This document shows positions 36,615 to 49,605 of a DNA stretch of 64,000 bases, in pieces. Below the pieces are notes generated by a model that saw nothing but the letters and a program-made list of their open reading frames with translations, ran no database searches and had not been told where the DNA came from. The first letter of the stretch is position 1, and each line of letters starts with the position of its first letter. The DNA comes from Macquaria australasica (Eukaryota; Chordata; Actinopteri; Centrarchiformes; Percichthyidae), in NCBI GenBank assembly GCA_005408345.1, contig SEMN01000189.1, positions 328,001-392,000 on the forward strand. Reading direction: 5' to 3'. The position numbers and the translations under genes are program-made.

Positions 36615-39600
36615 AGCCCTGACAACTCAGGAGCAGCTGGTAAGGGTGTCTTTACGGATTCATTTTCCCTCGTTTCCCCATCGTGTTCCGCGTGTGCAGA
36701 CGCCGCCTTCAGTTTTTGTCATGTGTGTAGTCTGGGCGGTTGTCCCTGGGAACGGTGCGGTCTAGTAAACAGCCCTGGCCCGCTCTGACTGACAGCAGTT
36801 AGCATGTGTGTTAGCATGATGGCGTTTGCTACTACTACTACTACTAGTAGTAGGGATCACTTAACCGGCTCTGTGTCCCTTCACGACCCAGCTTTAGACC
36901 ACAGAGACGTGTCCATGTCGCTAATGTTAACCAGCGGCACTTCTTTGCCCCGTACATGTGGCTTCTCCTGCCTTTTTAACGCTGTCGTTAGCCATCCAGC
37001 TGCCACATGTAACCTAGCCGCCGGCTAATGCTAACAGCTTTTGTTGACCCGCAGGGAATTTCCTCGACAGCTATCTCGCTAGACGTTAAAAACCACGTTG
37101 GACCTGGCGTGAAGGCTAAAAATAACTAAACGCCGATTGCTTTAAGCGTCGACTGTCGTTGTGCACCATGACACGTTTAAGAGGGACCGAGATCACGACT
37201 CTGATCGTCCGACGCGAGTGTGTGAGCCGACTAGATTTACGGTCGAGATTTCACAGAAGTGATCCTCCGGTTCCTGGCATTGTTGTTGCCATCACTTTCT
37301 AGTTAAGGGGGTGGGCCCGGTATTGATGGCAAACCTCAAATGGCACGCAGCGGTTCCGACGACAGCTTCATTTTTATAGCTGTTTCATCTCCATCGGGCG
37401 TCCACGGGGTCAACTTTGCACTGCACACCCCCAGATTTACCGACGCGTTTCTTGATGGCTCGCATCACCTTTCGTTTCACTGCCCCGAGGACGCTGTGCG
37501 AAACGTTTGCAGTTTCACCTCGTTGCCTTGCCTTGAATTATCCCCACCAAGGCTAGAAGCCATCCTGGTGCTGATGGTCAGTAACTGCTGGTGACATGCA
37601 GTTTATCCAAAGGGTGTTTTTTTTTTTTTTTTTTTTTTAAAGGTATCCCAGTTTATTGTTGGCCATTTACAAACATGTTTTTGCACCATCATCAGTGAGT
37701 TAGGGAAACATTTGTGGTGCAGTAACAATATTTCTAAGGGATGGTACCTTTAAAATCACACATGACTTGATTTAAAAAAAAAAAAAAATATCCTATAAAA
37801 GTCCTATAAAAATATATCACCAGCATGCCAACTTGAGGGGTGTCAAGGGCATTACCTTTTGATGTAATTACGTGTGTCCGACTTGATCCCTTGCATCTCT
37901 TGTCTCGATTGAAATGCCAGGACCAGGTGTGGGTGAGGTTTCTCGAACATGTGTGCGTATAATTTGCAGCTGTGTGTCCAGCCACAGCATTGCCTTCAGT
38001 ACATTCTTGGCACAGAGTTCAGTCCGAGAGTCACAAGTCTTTTTAAGTCCAAGTGTTGTCGCTGGATAAATGACCAAATATAGATTTTCTGTGTAGGCTC
38101 ATGATGGTGCTGAAGACATGATTCCATACTCGTATGTTAGGGTTTCCCACAGTGTTGTAATGCAGCAGTGTGCCACTTCACCTTCAACAAAGACCACCTC
38201 TGCTTGGCATCATAAAAATTAATATACTTTTTCCATTGGGGTTAATAAATTACTAGTGTCTGTCTCCCTGTTATGAAATAAAACCTTCACAATCAGGCAG
38301 AAAAGGAGCAGAGGTCACAGAGCAAGCGCCATATATTTAATGAGTGTATATTTTAGCCCGTCATCCAATAACAAAATTGATCATGAGACAAAATGCATCT
38401 GCATTCTTCTTCTTTGTCCTATGAGAGGGTGGATTCAAGTTTTGTATGTAGCTGATGAGTTAATCCGTTGTACCCATTCATAGACTCTCCTTGTCCTGGT
38501 TACGTATTTGGAGGACAGATGCAGCTGACTTGGGTGAAAACAAGCTGACTGTTGTCTCCTGGCATATGAGTGCTCTCATCCACGGCATCTTCCAGGGGCA
38601 CAGCATGCTGCTGTCATCTGTAGCACACGTTTTTGTTACTTTGGCTGGGAAAGAACTACAAAGCTGAGGGGCCTGACAGATTCATGTGTTTTTCTTGTCA
38701 TGTCAGTTGTCATCCCTGTCTTCTTTCTTTCCTATCGCTCTACTCCCTAAATTCCAAGCTTTTGATGTTTTTTTTACTTTTGATGTTTCTCCTCCTGTGG
38801 TTATTCCCCTTCTGCACAATTGTTTTTCTGCTTCAATTTCACCTCACACACCAACGCCTCACCTTTTGTCTTCCATCTCCTCTCTCGTGTTTGTCCAGGC
38901 TGTGGAGGAGTTCCTGAGTGAGGTGCGTAGCAGAGAGCAGCCTCACAGTGCTGGGCTCGTGTCCCAACCTACAGCTGTAAAGTTTCTTATGGCCCGCAAG
39001 TTTGACGTCTCCAGAGCCATCGACCTCTTCCAAGCATACAAGGTACAGCTGTGCTTTGATTGGTGACAAAACCGATATGACTATTTACTGTTTCTGTTAT
39101 CAACAGGACACAACAGGGCTTAATTAGGGCTAAAGGATCTGGGGTAGATAATCAATTGCAAATTTCCTGACCTGATATTTTCTGAATATTGCAATTGTGA
39201 TTTGAATTGCGGATAGTTTCTTCAGGCTTATTTGGTGGACTATACAGTATAAACTTGATAAGTTTGTACCAATATTCATAAACTTTGCTTGTTTGTAAAT
39301 GGAAGGCATGAGATAATGGGATGCACTTGCTTGTTTAGGTCCTCCAAGGGTCAGTTGGACTAACTTCTAAGAAACAGCCAGTTTTCTATAGAAAAACTGC
39401 TGTTTAGTTCACAATTAGTAAGATATTACATTAGTGATAGACTATATTACTCAATAATTAATACAAAAAAATATTTATGTAATTCAAAAATGTCTCTGTA
39501 CAAAATGTAATATCTGACTGACTCCCCCTAATGATATGTTGACAGCTCTTCACTGTGGCAGCAAACATGCGTGCAAGTCATAACCATGTCCTACCTGTTA

Positions 39601-42600
39601 TTCAATTCTGAATGACAATGTGCTGTACGTGGGACAGTCAGTCCACTGAGGTTTCTTTGCAGACCCATACAGGAGGTGGACACAATATTGTGAACACCCA
39701 TAAAATCTAATGAAAACCAACACAAAATCCCAGCAACAAACAGTACCTTTGTGAAGCTATTTGTTTTATATTTTTGTTAATACTGTGTAAAGACGTGCTG
39801 ATGGTTTTGAGGCTGCACTTCATAGTGTTGCTATTGTGGGTCAAAATAACATGAACTTTAAAGACACAATCAGCGACAAAAGTGTCGTCTGACATTCAAA
39901 TCACAGGATTGGAACCTGCTCCAATTTGATCGGCAGACTAACACTAGACAACAACTAAATTCAAGTTAATGTTTATTGATGCTGTTTGTTTGCATGCTAT
40001 TTTAGCTGCAAGCTAATGACTCCCCCTCTTCTCTCCTGTCTCTACCATCATTTGTCAAAATTAGAACACAAGAATAAAAGAGGGCATCATCAATATCAAC
40101 CCTGACGAGGAGCCCCTCCGCTCTGAGCTGCTGAGTGGCAAATTTACAGTCCTGGTGAGCGCTGAAGCAATTATGAGCCACATTTCACAAATTAACTGCT
40201 GCTTATCATTTCACAATTACACCCTAGGATACACAGAAAATGGTGCACATGCTGGTCATTAAAGAAGAGTTTTGTGTGGTTGTGTATGTGCATGTCTGTC
40301 TGCACATGTAGCCTATGCTTGAGTTTGTGTCTCTTTCGTTAATGGAGATGGAGTCACATATTTGGTTTTGACTCAGTTTATATACTTGACTTGTATGTAT
40401 AGATTGTCTGAAAATGCGTATTTTCATAATCAGAATTTATAGCTGCCCTTTCTCACAAATCGCATAGAATGCAAGCACAATAAATTTGCATTGATGTGTA
40501 TAATAGCCTGTTAATGTTCCTACCAGCCTGGCCGTGATGCAAAAGGCGCTGCTCTAGCACTCTTCACTGCTCGTCTCCATCGGCCAGACGTCACCACCCA
40601 CAAAGCTGTGCTGCAGGCCATCATCTATCAGCTGGACAAAGCCATAGAAAGGTGATGCCCTAACACTTTATACATACATACACTCATTTTGCACTTTACC
40701 TTGTTGTGGTTCACTTGCTCCTTTCATTTTGTCATTGTTCATTTCTTTCCTTTTCTGTTTCCATTTTTCACTTTAGACTTTGTCTTCTAATTGCAATTTT
40801 GTCTTTTTCTTGATACATGTTAGTAGGGCCAGGTCTCCAGATAGACTAAGTGTTGTTTGTCTTCCTACTAGCACCTGGATGAAAAGAAAAAGGAAATTAT
40901 AAAGATTATTGCCTTATTTATTTTAGGTTTCTCTCAGGTATATTTGATAAAATTCTATGTATTTCTTATGGCTTCTTTTGACCATCCTCCTCTGCTTTTA
41001 ATTTGAAAATCTTGTTCATTTCTCCCCAGTGCACAAACTCAAAGAGACGGGCTCATATTTATCTACGACATGACCAACTCCTGCTATGGCAATTTTGACT
41101 ATGACCTTTGTGTCAAGATCCTCAATTTGCTCAAGGTGAATATAAGGAACATCCTCTGTTTCTCTCTGATCTGCCTGCTTTCAAGTTTTTGGTGTCTCTC
41201 GGAAATTAAAAACCCTTTTCATTCTTTTGTTTGTATTTCCTAGGGGGCATTTCCAGCTCGTCTAAAATGTGTCTTCATTGTGTCATCACCTCTTTGGTTT
41301 CGAGCACCTTTTGCTGTTCTCCGCCTATTTGTGCGCGAGAAGCTGAGAGAAAGGGTATGTATGTCTGTTTTCGTTTGGAGTTATATCACAGTGTCTAAGA
41401 TGTTTAGTTGTTATTCATCATTTGAAATGTGTTTTCTTTCTTCTCCGTTCACCAGGTGTGCACAGTGAAAGCTCATGAGTTGGCCAGTCACATCCCCGTC
41501 TCCTCCCTCCCTGAACACCTGGGTGGGACATCCCAGTATAGCCATGTGGCTTGGATCCAGTCCTGTGTTAACATTCACACAAACACTGTTGAGGGTGACA
41601 CACAAGAACACGACACACACGACTGTGTGGGAAGCCTGCTGCGCTCCTACAGCTTAGAGTGCAGCAACACAAGCGCAGGCGCTACACTGTCCCACACCCA
41701 TATAAACACACAGTTAGGTTCTGAGCTAGCCGTGGCTAACTCTAACTGCTACGATGACAGCAATGCTAACCCACACAACCACTGTGGTGTGGTGGAGGCC
41801 AGGACTCAAGGCCCAGTACAGTACCAGCAGAGCCCTCAGTCTGCTGCAAACAGGCCGCAGGGGAACCACCAACACTGGAATGGCTCAGCAGTGAGCGGGG
41901 CCAACATGGCTGGTAGTGGCTCTAGCCCCAATGCTAACATGAACGGTCGTGGCCGCCAAGCCCCTCCCCAGTCGGACACGCCCCCTGACACACCGCTTTC
42001 CCAGAAAGGTGATGGGGAAGCAGTGGACGGCGAGGCAACAGACTGCGCCCATAGGTCTCAGAATGAGGGTGTAAAGGAGGAGGATGGTGAGGAAGAGGAA
42101 GGGGTGCCTCCGCTGCCCCAGAAATCTTTGCCTCGTCCCCCCCACCAGCCTTCCTCCCAGTCCCCGCCCCTGTCTTCATCATGGGGTCCTGACGATGAGG
42201 ACCGCTGCATGGAGGTGTCTGTTCACATGCCAGAGCAGGGAGGCATGACAGTGCATGAGTTGGTGGAGCATGTGAAGAGGAGGAAGAAGAAGGGGATCTA
42301 TCAGGAGTACGAGGAGATCCGCAAGGAGCCACCAGCAGGAACCTTTGACTACTCCAAGTAAGAGATAAAAAATATATTCTATCCATCGTCGTCCTCTTTT
42401 TTTTTTTTCTGTGTGCTCCTGTCTCTCTGCTGGTCACATCCTCTGTTTTCAGTCTCTGTACCAAAGTGAAGGAAAACACATCAGCCCGCTATTTAAATCT
42501 GTCGTGTCACGTCTGTCTCACATTGTGTTCAATTCTGCCTTTACAGAAAACTGTCCAATCAGATTAAGAACAGGTACAGTGATGTTCTCTGCCTGGACCA

Positions 42601-42676
42601 GTCACGAGTGCGACTCTGCCAGCTCTGTGATGACGAGGATGAGGTGATAATTTATTCATTAAACACTTTTAACAAA

Positions 42677-42727
<51 letters not shown>

Positions 42728-45375
42728 ATGTTATATATTGCATGCATTTAGTTGAGTAATTAGTGGAGGGCACTGAGGTGATCAGCAAAAGATTGGCTGT
42801 AAACATAAATGGGGAACATTGATGATGCATTAACAGTTACATTTGATTTCAAGACTAAAATTTGTGTGTCAACATTTAGGTCTGTTCTTTGAGATCACCT
42901 GTCCTTATCTACTGTATCTGACGTGTGATTGTAAAGTGGAAGGCTTGACAGTATCATATACAGTGGGTTTTATGTTGTTAAAATGAGAGGCCTGTTTTTT
43001 GGCAAACTGGGTCTTATTTTTGTAAAATGAGTACAATGTTATGTGCTAATAATGGCCAAAACTATAAATGTAAGACCAGGTTGTAAAAAGTCCTTGAGAC
43101 AAAATAATGGCATTAGAACAAATGTTGGTATTGGCAACTAAATGCATGTCATTAACAGAAGAAACTGAAGAATGACTGAATCTGCTGTGGATTTATAATG
43201 TATTGTATAGATTAACAGTTTTATGTGATTCCAGTCTACAAGTAAGTGACTGGCCTAAAAATTTGATTTGTGGAACCCACTCTATTAATAGTAATGTTCA
43301 ATGTCCTCCTACAGGAGGCAGTAGATCCTAATGCCAAGCAGCGTGTCTCACCCCTTTTCTGCTGTGTTTTTCAGACATCAGATTACATTAATGCCAGTTT
43401 CATGGATGGGTACAAGAGGGGCAACGCCTATATCGCAACTCAGGGTGAGCAGCAACTATGGTCCTACTTCTTATTATTAGTCCTCCATGCAATATACACG
43501 CTTTCTGCTCCAACCCTGCTCAGTCCCACCTCAGACCTCAGTAGGGTACAGTTTGGTGTTACCATGACCTAACAGACTTTTGTGTCCCTCAGGTCCTTTG
43601 CCAAAAACGTTTGGTGACTTCTGGCGCATGGTGTGGGAACAGATGGTACTTATCATTGTCATGACCACCAGGTGAGACAAGTCAGTTGTGTGTTAGAGAT
43701 ATACAAACGGTGTTTGTATACAGAAGTGGTAGTCCCAAGTAATAACATATCCTTGATGGGTTGATGATGAGATTAAAAAGATGTGTAACTTTGTGTGTCT
43801 CAGGGTGGTGGAGCGTGGCCGTGTCAAGTGTGGTCAGTACTGGCCTCTTGAGGAGGGCAGGACTGAGCAGCACGGATACTTCTTGGTCAGGAACACACAC
43901 ATCCAGGTGTTTCAGGACTTCAAACTCTCCCATCTTGAACTTTACAACACACAGGTAAGTCACACCGACTGCATATATTTGACGGCTTTAAAGGTATTTA
44001 AAATTCTAATAAAAGCTAACTTGATATGGCATTGATGACTCTAGACTGTGGGATTGCTTTTGTCATTGGAATCAATTTTTAAGATATCACCATTTCATGT
44101 AATCTGCCAATAACTCTTGGCATGGATATTGGCCCACATGCTCATACATGCCAGTTCAAAAGAAAGAATCTAATATCTTGCTCTATTCGTCTATGAACCT
44201 TTGTGACCTTTCCTTAGTCTGGAGAGAGACGGGAGGTGTGCCACTACCTCTATGTCAGCTGGCCAGACTTCGGGGTGCCCAAGAGTGCTTCAGCTATGTT
44301 GGACTTCCGTGAGCATGTACTGCAGAGGAGGGAAGCTGCAGTCCAGAGCCTGGGCTCCAGTTGGACGGGGCCTCCAGGGGGCCCCCCTGTGGTTGTGCAC
44401 TGCAGTGCCGGCATCGGACGCACAGGTAAACACATGTAGCATTATGGGGTTCAAATGCACTTGTATAACACATTTAGTGGCCACTTTATTAGATATACCT
44501 CTGTGTTTATGTAAAGACCTTGTTCCTTTTGAAGTATGTGGCTTTGTTTTGGCATGTAATGTTGATGTTGGTGTTTCTGGAAAAGAAAAGAATTGGGCAA
44601 CACGTGTAATTTAAGTAGGGCTGGGTATCATTTGAAATTTTTCAATACTAGCCGGAGCAGTACCAGAGTTTCGATGCCGATACAAAACATTTTTTTTCTC
44701 AACAGTTTTTATGTCAACATTTTGTTAAAAAAAACTTTTTTTTTTCATACAGTCTAAAATCAGTGAAATAATGATTTTAAATCAGAACCTCTCTAATTAA
44801 AGAATAAGTGAAGAAGAGTGTGAATCTGAGCACATATCTGACACATTCTGCCAGTATCACAGAAGTATCAAGGCTTGATACCCAACCTCAGAGTATTTGA
44901 ACAATATTCAAAGTGGCTTCAACACATTCTTAAATGGGTTTTTTTTTAAATAAATAAAAACATACTCTTAAATGTGTGCCACCACGAAGCAAAATAAAAT
45001 CCTACCCAGTACTAGAGTTTTAGATTTTCCTCTGGTGTTGTGTCTGTATTGTCGAGTCTTCTTGTGACCTACTTAAGTATGTGTGTTTAATTGGGTAACT
45101 TTTTCTTGTGTAACTTCTCCATCTATGCTTTCCTCCCTGTTTCCCGACCAGGCACGTTCTGTACACTGGACATCTGCCTGTCCCGGCTGGAGGACATCGG
45201 CACAATAGATGTCCGTCAGACGGTGCGGCGGATGCGCACACAAAGGGCTTTCAGCATCCAGACCTGGGACCAGTACTACTTCTGCTACACGGCTGTCATT
45301 GAGTATTCCCAGCGCAATGGGAAACTGAGCCCAGTGCAGTGGTCTGACTCAGACCTAGAGACTGACAGCGAGTGA
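36607..45375 (+). CDS. ptpn9: Tyrosine-protein phosphatase non-receptor type 9 (PTP-MEG2), 13 coding exons
   Basis: PTPN9 is a cytosolic/vesicle tyrosine phosphatase with an N-terminal CRAL-TRIO (Sec14) lipid-binding domain, linked in mammals to secretory-vesicle fusion. Exons: 36607-36639, 38899-39042, 40065-40154, 40527-40651, 41030-41135, 41244-41354, 41456-42357, 42547-42643, 43375-43444 (or 43315-43444), 43593-43671, 43804-43954, 44218-44425, 45152-45375 (2340 nt, 779 aa; human 593). The Sec14 part (about 45-240) has AVKFLMARKFDV, EEPLRSELLSGKF, GAALALFTARLH and GLIFIYDM. The phosphatase part has YINASFMDGYK, CGQYWPLE, WPD loop near 651-653, and the catalytic HCSAGIGRTG with Cys at about 698. 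The excess over human length lies in exon 7 (902 bp), which inserts a long low-complexity Ser/Pro/Glu/Asn-rich linker. The exon 9 acceptor is ambiguous, with two in-frame choices 60 nt apart. Confidence 0.97.
36640..38898 (+). other. PTPN9 intron 1
   Basis: This 2.26-kb intron begins with CpG-rich sequence to about 36800 and contains a short palindromic CTA/TAG repeat at 36829-36853. It also has a poly(T) run at 37617-37639 and an A-run near 37773-37788. The small ORFs inside are not supported by homology. Nothing else is recognised. Confidence 0.6.
39043..40064 (+). other. PTPN9 intron 2
   Basis: This is a 1.0-kb AT-rich intron without any recognised repeat, exon or regulatory element. Confidence 0.6.
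42679..42726. repeat. (CT)n microsatellite in PTPN9 intron 8
   Basis: A perfect CT array of about 24 units starts 36 bases downstream of the exon 8 donor. Confidence 0.95.
44618..44889. mobile_element. MITE-like element with GGGCTGGGTATCA ends in PTPN9 intron 12
   Basis: The left end GGGCTGGGTATCA (44618-44630) is mirrored by TGATACCCAACCTC (44876-44889), which reads GAGGTTGGGTATCA in reverse complement. The interior has CAATACTAGCCGGAGCAGTACC and GATGCCGATACAAAACA, the usual order in a common fish repeat, and no coding frame. It is a non-autonomous DNA element; the family is not assigned. Confidence 0.6.
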
Positions 45376-47860
45376 GAGACACATGGAAGGATTAAAAAAA
45401 TCAAAAATCGAATGGGATAGCCAACCCAAGCCGAAGTCATAGGAACGAAAGAGTGAGGAATGACGTTTCAGAGTAGAGGAGGGAGATGACTCTTCTGCCA
45501 TAATAGAGAAGAGACAAAGGATGGAGATCTTGTTTTGGCTCTTGATGTAATGATGCAGACTCCCACAGTTGCTCTTCCTTCACATGAATGGAGACACAGA
45601 GGAGGTGAAGAGCTGGAGAAAAAAACACAGGGAGTGGAGACTGTGCATTGCGTCAACGATTGAGCAAGCTGTCCTACCAATTTCCGAGCCCCTTTTTATT
45701 TAGCAAACTACAGGGGGACTTGGCCTGCCCTGAACCTGTCTTGTTGACAAGAGAGTTGTACGAGTTGTAGCATTTTTATATTGACTTGCACATGAGGAAT
45801 GACAAACTTGAACTTTACCCCTTGAAGCCCTCTAAACCCCAGTGTTTGTTCCTTTTTGTATTTCTTGTTCCTTTTCAACCCTGAACAAGTCTGCAGTCAC
45901 AGATAAAATGTGAGGGGTACGAAAAGGTGAAACTTGAAAACATTTTTGTTTTGTGTTTTTATTTTTTTGAGAGGAAATGGTTCTGCGTGAGCATATGGTC
46001 GTAAGTGACAATAGATCAGTGTGTGCGCCATTTAGTCCATTTCCGTTTTATCTTTATTTTCCATGTCCTTTTTTTCTATGGTGCATTTTCTACGTGTGTT
46101 TCATATTTGTGCATATGTAGACTAACTTTTCAAAGCCAAAGTCCTCACCCTGAATGCTTGGATGTACTCCTTACTGAGATATTATAGACTGAAGCCCATG
46201 TATATTCTTGTATGATACATTTATACATTATTGTGCATAATAACCTCTGAAAGAAGAGCAAAAAAAAACCTTGTTTTAATATAATTGACTTAACCTTGAG
46301 AAGAAATATCTATGTAGCGAGCCAGGCTATGACAAAATATGGAAATGAGTTCTAGTATTAAGACTGATATCGTATTGCAAATCTGTGTGATTTGTTAGGT
46401 CTAACATCATCTTTACTGTCGGAGAGTTCTGGATGGACGATCTAAAGTAATTTGGCCTTAACGTGATTCACTGCCTCGTCGTTCTCAGACCTAAATCATA
46501 CCTGAAACTGTAACCTTTTATTTCCTTTTTTGAATCTTACTCCCTTGATACCACAACTGTTGTGTTTGACTCTCGAGGCACATTCTGCCTCAGATAATTG
46601 TGCCTTCAAGTTTTCCTTAGCTTAACGTCTCGCTAGTGTAGTAATAACACCCAAACTAGTACACTTGAATAGTACACATTGACAATGTGTCACACAGGAC
46701 ACCCACATTTTGCCTATAGTCCTGTATATAGTACACTACTTATGAATAACATGAAGGTAGTGAGTTACCTGGGACTAAGCTCTGGTTTGAGACATGGCTA
46801 TTCTTTTATCATTTGACCTCAGGGGGTTATTCTAGTGTTATTTGCCTAGTGTCAAAGATCCGTTTCTGGGTTTGCCTCTGGTAAATTATCATTTAAGAAA
46901 AAACTATATCAACTTAATTTTGTATTTTTTACTGTATTGTATCCTACTATATTTATGTCTTTGTAAAACTTCTACAATATTGAAATCAGTGAATGTTGGT
47001 ACGATGCTACAAAGAAAACAAACCAGTTATTGCATTTGATAAGCTGAACAAATCAGATGGGGAGTGAAATATATTTTTTGTTGTTCACTATGAAATTTTG
47101 GTGGAAAATGTCACTTGCCATTGTATTTTCAGAACTGACTTGTATAAATGGTGATTGTTCGATTCTAGGACAATAGGGGGGTTGGGCGAAGCTAACGATT
47201 ACGTTTTTAGAGAGCTTATTGTTAAACTCTTCAGTAACAATTACATTAACGTCTTACTGTTGGGTACCCAATGCCAAGGACAAAGCAAAACAAAAGCTAT
47301 CAAGAGAAAAAAAAAAAATAGCAAAACAAAGACACGTGGCTGCCATTTCTCTTCACAAAGCCCCAGCTTGGTGTCTGAGGAAAAAATATAATTTAGAATG
47401 GGTTAAGGTTTATCAGCATGGAAAGCGAGCCTTGAATGTTTTTGGGGTAATGGTGTCTGGGCAATTTAGTGAAGGCAGACATGGATTTTGTTGGTGAATG
47501 TGGACCCTGCATCCCTCAATGCCAAAGGCCCAGGCTCACCCTAAAGATTTTTTTTCCACACATCCTTAACAGCCTACTAGCATGGACCTACCAGTGCAGC
47601 CTTGCATCCACAGCCACAGAAAGACTCGGGAGCACCTCGGGAACATTACTAAAGATTATGTATAGCCACAAAATGGGAGAGCAAGAGTCTTGGTCCCCAT
47701 GCTACTTTTTAATTTGTTGTATGAGAAACGGAGAATGAAACATGCATTTGTCATTGGTGTTCATCTAATGTTTCTTTCTGTGCTTTAAGTTCTCGTGATT
47801 GAATTACAGCCTTTTACATGCTGTCAGCCCGGCTGTCCCATTAAAGCAATGGTATTACTA
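45376..47860 (+). other. PTPN9 3' UTR
   Basis: About 2.5 kb follows the stop codon without splice-bounded coding sequence. It is moderately AT-rich, with several TTTTTA and TGTA-containing stretches, and ends at an ATTAAA signal. Short ORFs here have no homology that I recognise. A long 3' UTR is usual for this gene in vertebrates. Confidence 0.55.
47840..47845 (+). terminator. Putative poly(A) signal for PTPN9 (ATTAAA)
   Basis: This is the commonest variant hexamer, followed by a downstream T-rich stretch. I chose it because no canonical AATAAA with a suitable downstream element is evident nearer the stop codon. Confidence 0.4.
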
Positions 47861-49160
47861 TCTTGAATGAGTACAAAGCTAATGTGATCTCTTCTTGACT
47901 GGATTGAGTGGTGCATAAATTAAATGTGCAGCATGTTATCAGTTCTGTGGGAATTATGAAATTCTTCACACATACAGTAGATGGGGGGTGGTGGGTGATA
48001 ACCTTTGGGGCCTTATCGACTATTTGAAAGTTTTTGAAAACTTAGTCCAAGCAAATTAATCTTTGCTTTCCTTTCGGTCACTGGTTTTTCTGCTTGCTGT
48101 GGAGTTTTTCTGCCCCAAATCAACAGTCAACTAAAGCAGCCAGCTTTAGGTTTGTAGATGTAGGTTTGTGTCAATAGACTATGGTCTGTGCTGCACTTAA
48201 GTTCAAATTTTAGGTACCTGTACTTCACTTGAGTATTTTCATTTGATGCCACTCCACTACATTTCCGAGGGAAATATAGTTTTTACTCCACAACATTATT
48301 TACCAGCTATTAGTTAGTTTACACATTATTTTACATACAGAACTGATGTCTGATGACATTATAAAATATGAACCATTATTATAGATCAAACTACTCACTT
48401 GTATATAAAAAGTAAAAATTAGATCCACCTCAGCCAACTAAAACAGTAAAATGATACTTAGCCAACACTTTAATGCATCAGTAATAAACATTGAGTAATG
48501 TATAGTAGTGTTAACACTCACAGGGAGCCACTTTCTGCATTGAGTACTTTTACTTTTGATACTTCAACTACCCTTTTTGCTGATAATTATTTTGTGCTTT
48601 TACTTGAGTAAAGTTTCCAAAACAGGTATTTTTTTTGTGGTATTGCTACTTTTACTTGAGTGAAAATCCACAATCCAAGATTCACACTTGATTTGACACC
48701 TTTAACTCGGACTGCTGAAGCCTCATATCAGCTTCAGATAAACTTTGGAATATAGTTTTACACAGAATGAGGACTTACATTGTTTCAGTGTACATACACT
48801 ATGGGGACCTGACTATTGTTTAAAGACAAAAATTGTGAAGCTACCCTTTAATGTGTGTGGAATACATAAGATTCCTGCCAGCAACAACTGCCACAGCAGT
48901 AGATTCCCATCTTTTTTCCCCAGCAGCACACATGTTGCTCTGGGATATATATTAGCCATTTAAGGTCAGTGTTAAAATGGTATTTTTCAGGTCTGAGTTT
49001 TTTGACTCAGACTTTAGTTAGTGATGTAATTCACTTTAATTTCAACATTCTGAAATCGTAATACCCCACAATGGGGCGTTGCATTAAGACATCAAACATT
49101 ATCATGCTAACACTAAACAGTTCAATATTGTCTGTTACATCTATAATAATACAACAAACA
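47861..49160. other. Convergent intergenic region between PTPN9 and THSD4
   Basis: About 1.3 kb lies between the likely 3' ends. It has no coding exon, and roughly 480 bp of it (48195-48680) is an interspersed repeat listed separately. Confidence 0.55.
48195..48680. repeat. Interspersed repeat rich in TACTTTTACTT / ACTTGAGTA words
   Basis: The left part has GTACCTGTACTTCACTTGAG and CACTCCACTACATTTC. The right part has GAGTACTTTTACTTTTGATAC, GCTGATAATTATTTTGTGC and TTTTACTTGAGTAAAG. These words, in this order, belong to a very common teleost dispersed repeat, probably a non-autonomous DNA element. Related fragments lie at 62210-62352 and near 62685 and 63143. Confidence 0.6.
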
Positions 49161-49174
49161 ACAGTTATACACCC

Positions 49175-49180
49175 TTTATT
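49175..49180 (-). terminator. Poly(A) signal for THSD4 (AATAAA on the minus strand)
   Basis: The hexamer lies about 430 bp beyond the THSD4 stop codon. The intervening sequence carries no exon, so it is the probable 3' UTR. Confidence 0.5.
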
Positions 49181-49605
49181 AAGAATAAATATACATCACC
49201 AAATGTGACCAGTCCAGTTTAACGTTAGACTGAGAATGAAAACACTCACTAAACCTACACATAGTGAAATTCTTACAAATGTATGTGTTTGTGTGTTGTC
49301 ATGAGATTAAGAACGTTTCAGGTAAATCTTCATCCAGTTTGGTGTCAGATTTAACAGGATCTCACTCTTAACAGCAGTATTCATGCTGTGGTGGTTGAGT
49401 GTGCGGCCGTGTTCACAAAATAGAAGAAAGCAGCTGATTACCTGGTCAGTTCATCTGTTGCAGGCTGAGTGACTGAATATTAAACCAAGCGCTATGTTCC
49501 CACATACTGAGACGCTCTCTAAACAGGGCTAGGTGTCATTTTCACAGTGCTGTTTTTTCAGACTGAATTGTGACCTGAAGTGAATTTAACCTTCCTGAAG
49601 CAGCA

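Noticed and set aside
41934..42479. A 181-codon minus-strand ORF opposite PTPN9 exon 7
   Set aside because: It is an antisense shadow of a GC-rich low-complexity exon, with Pro/His/Ser-rich translation and no splice or homology support.
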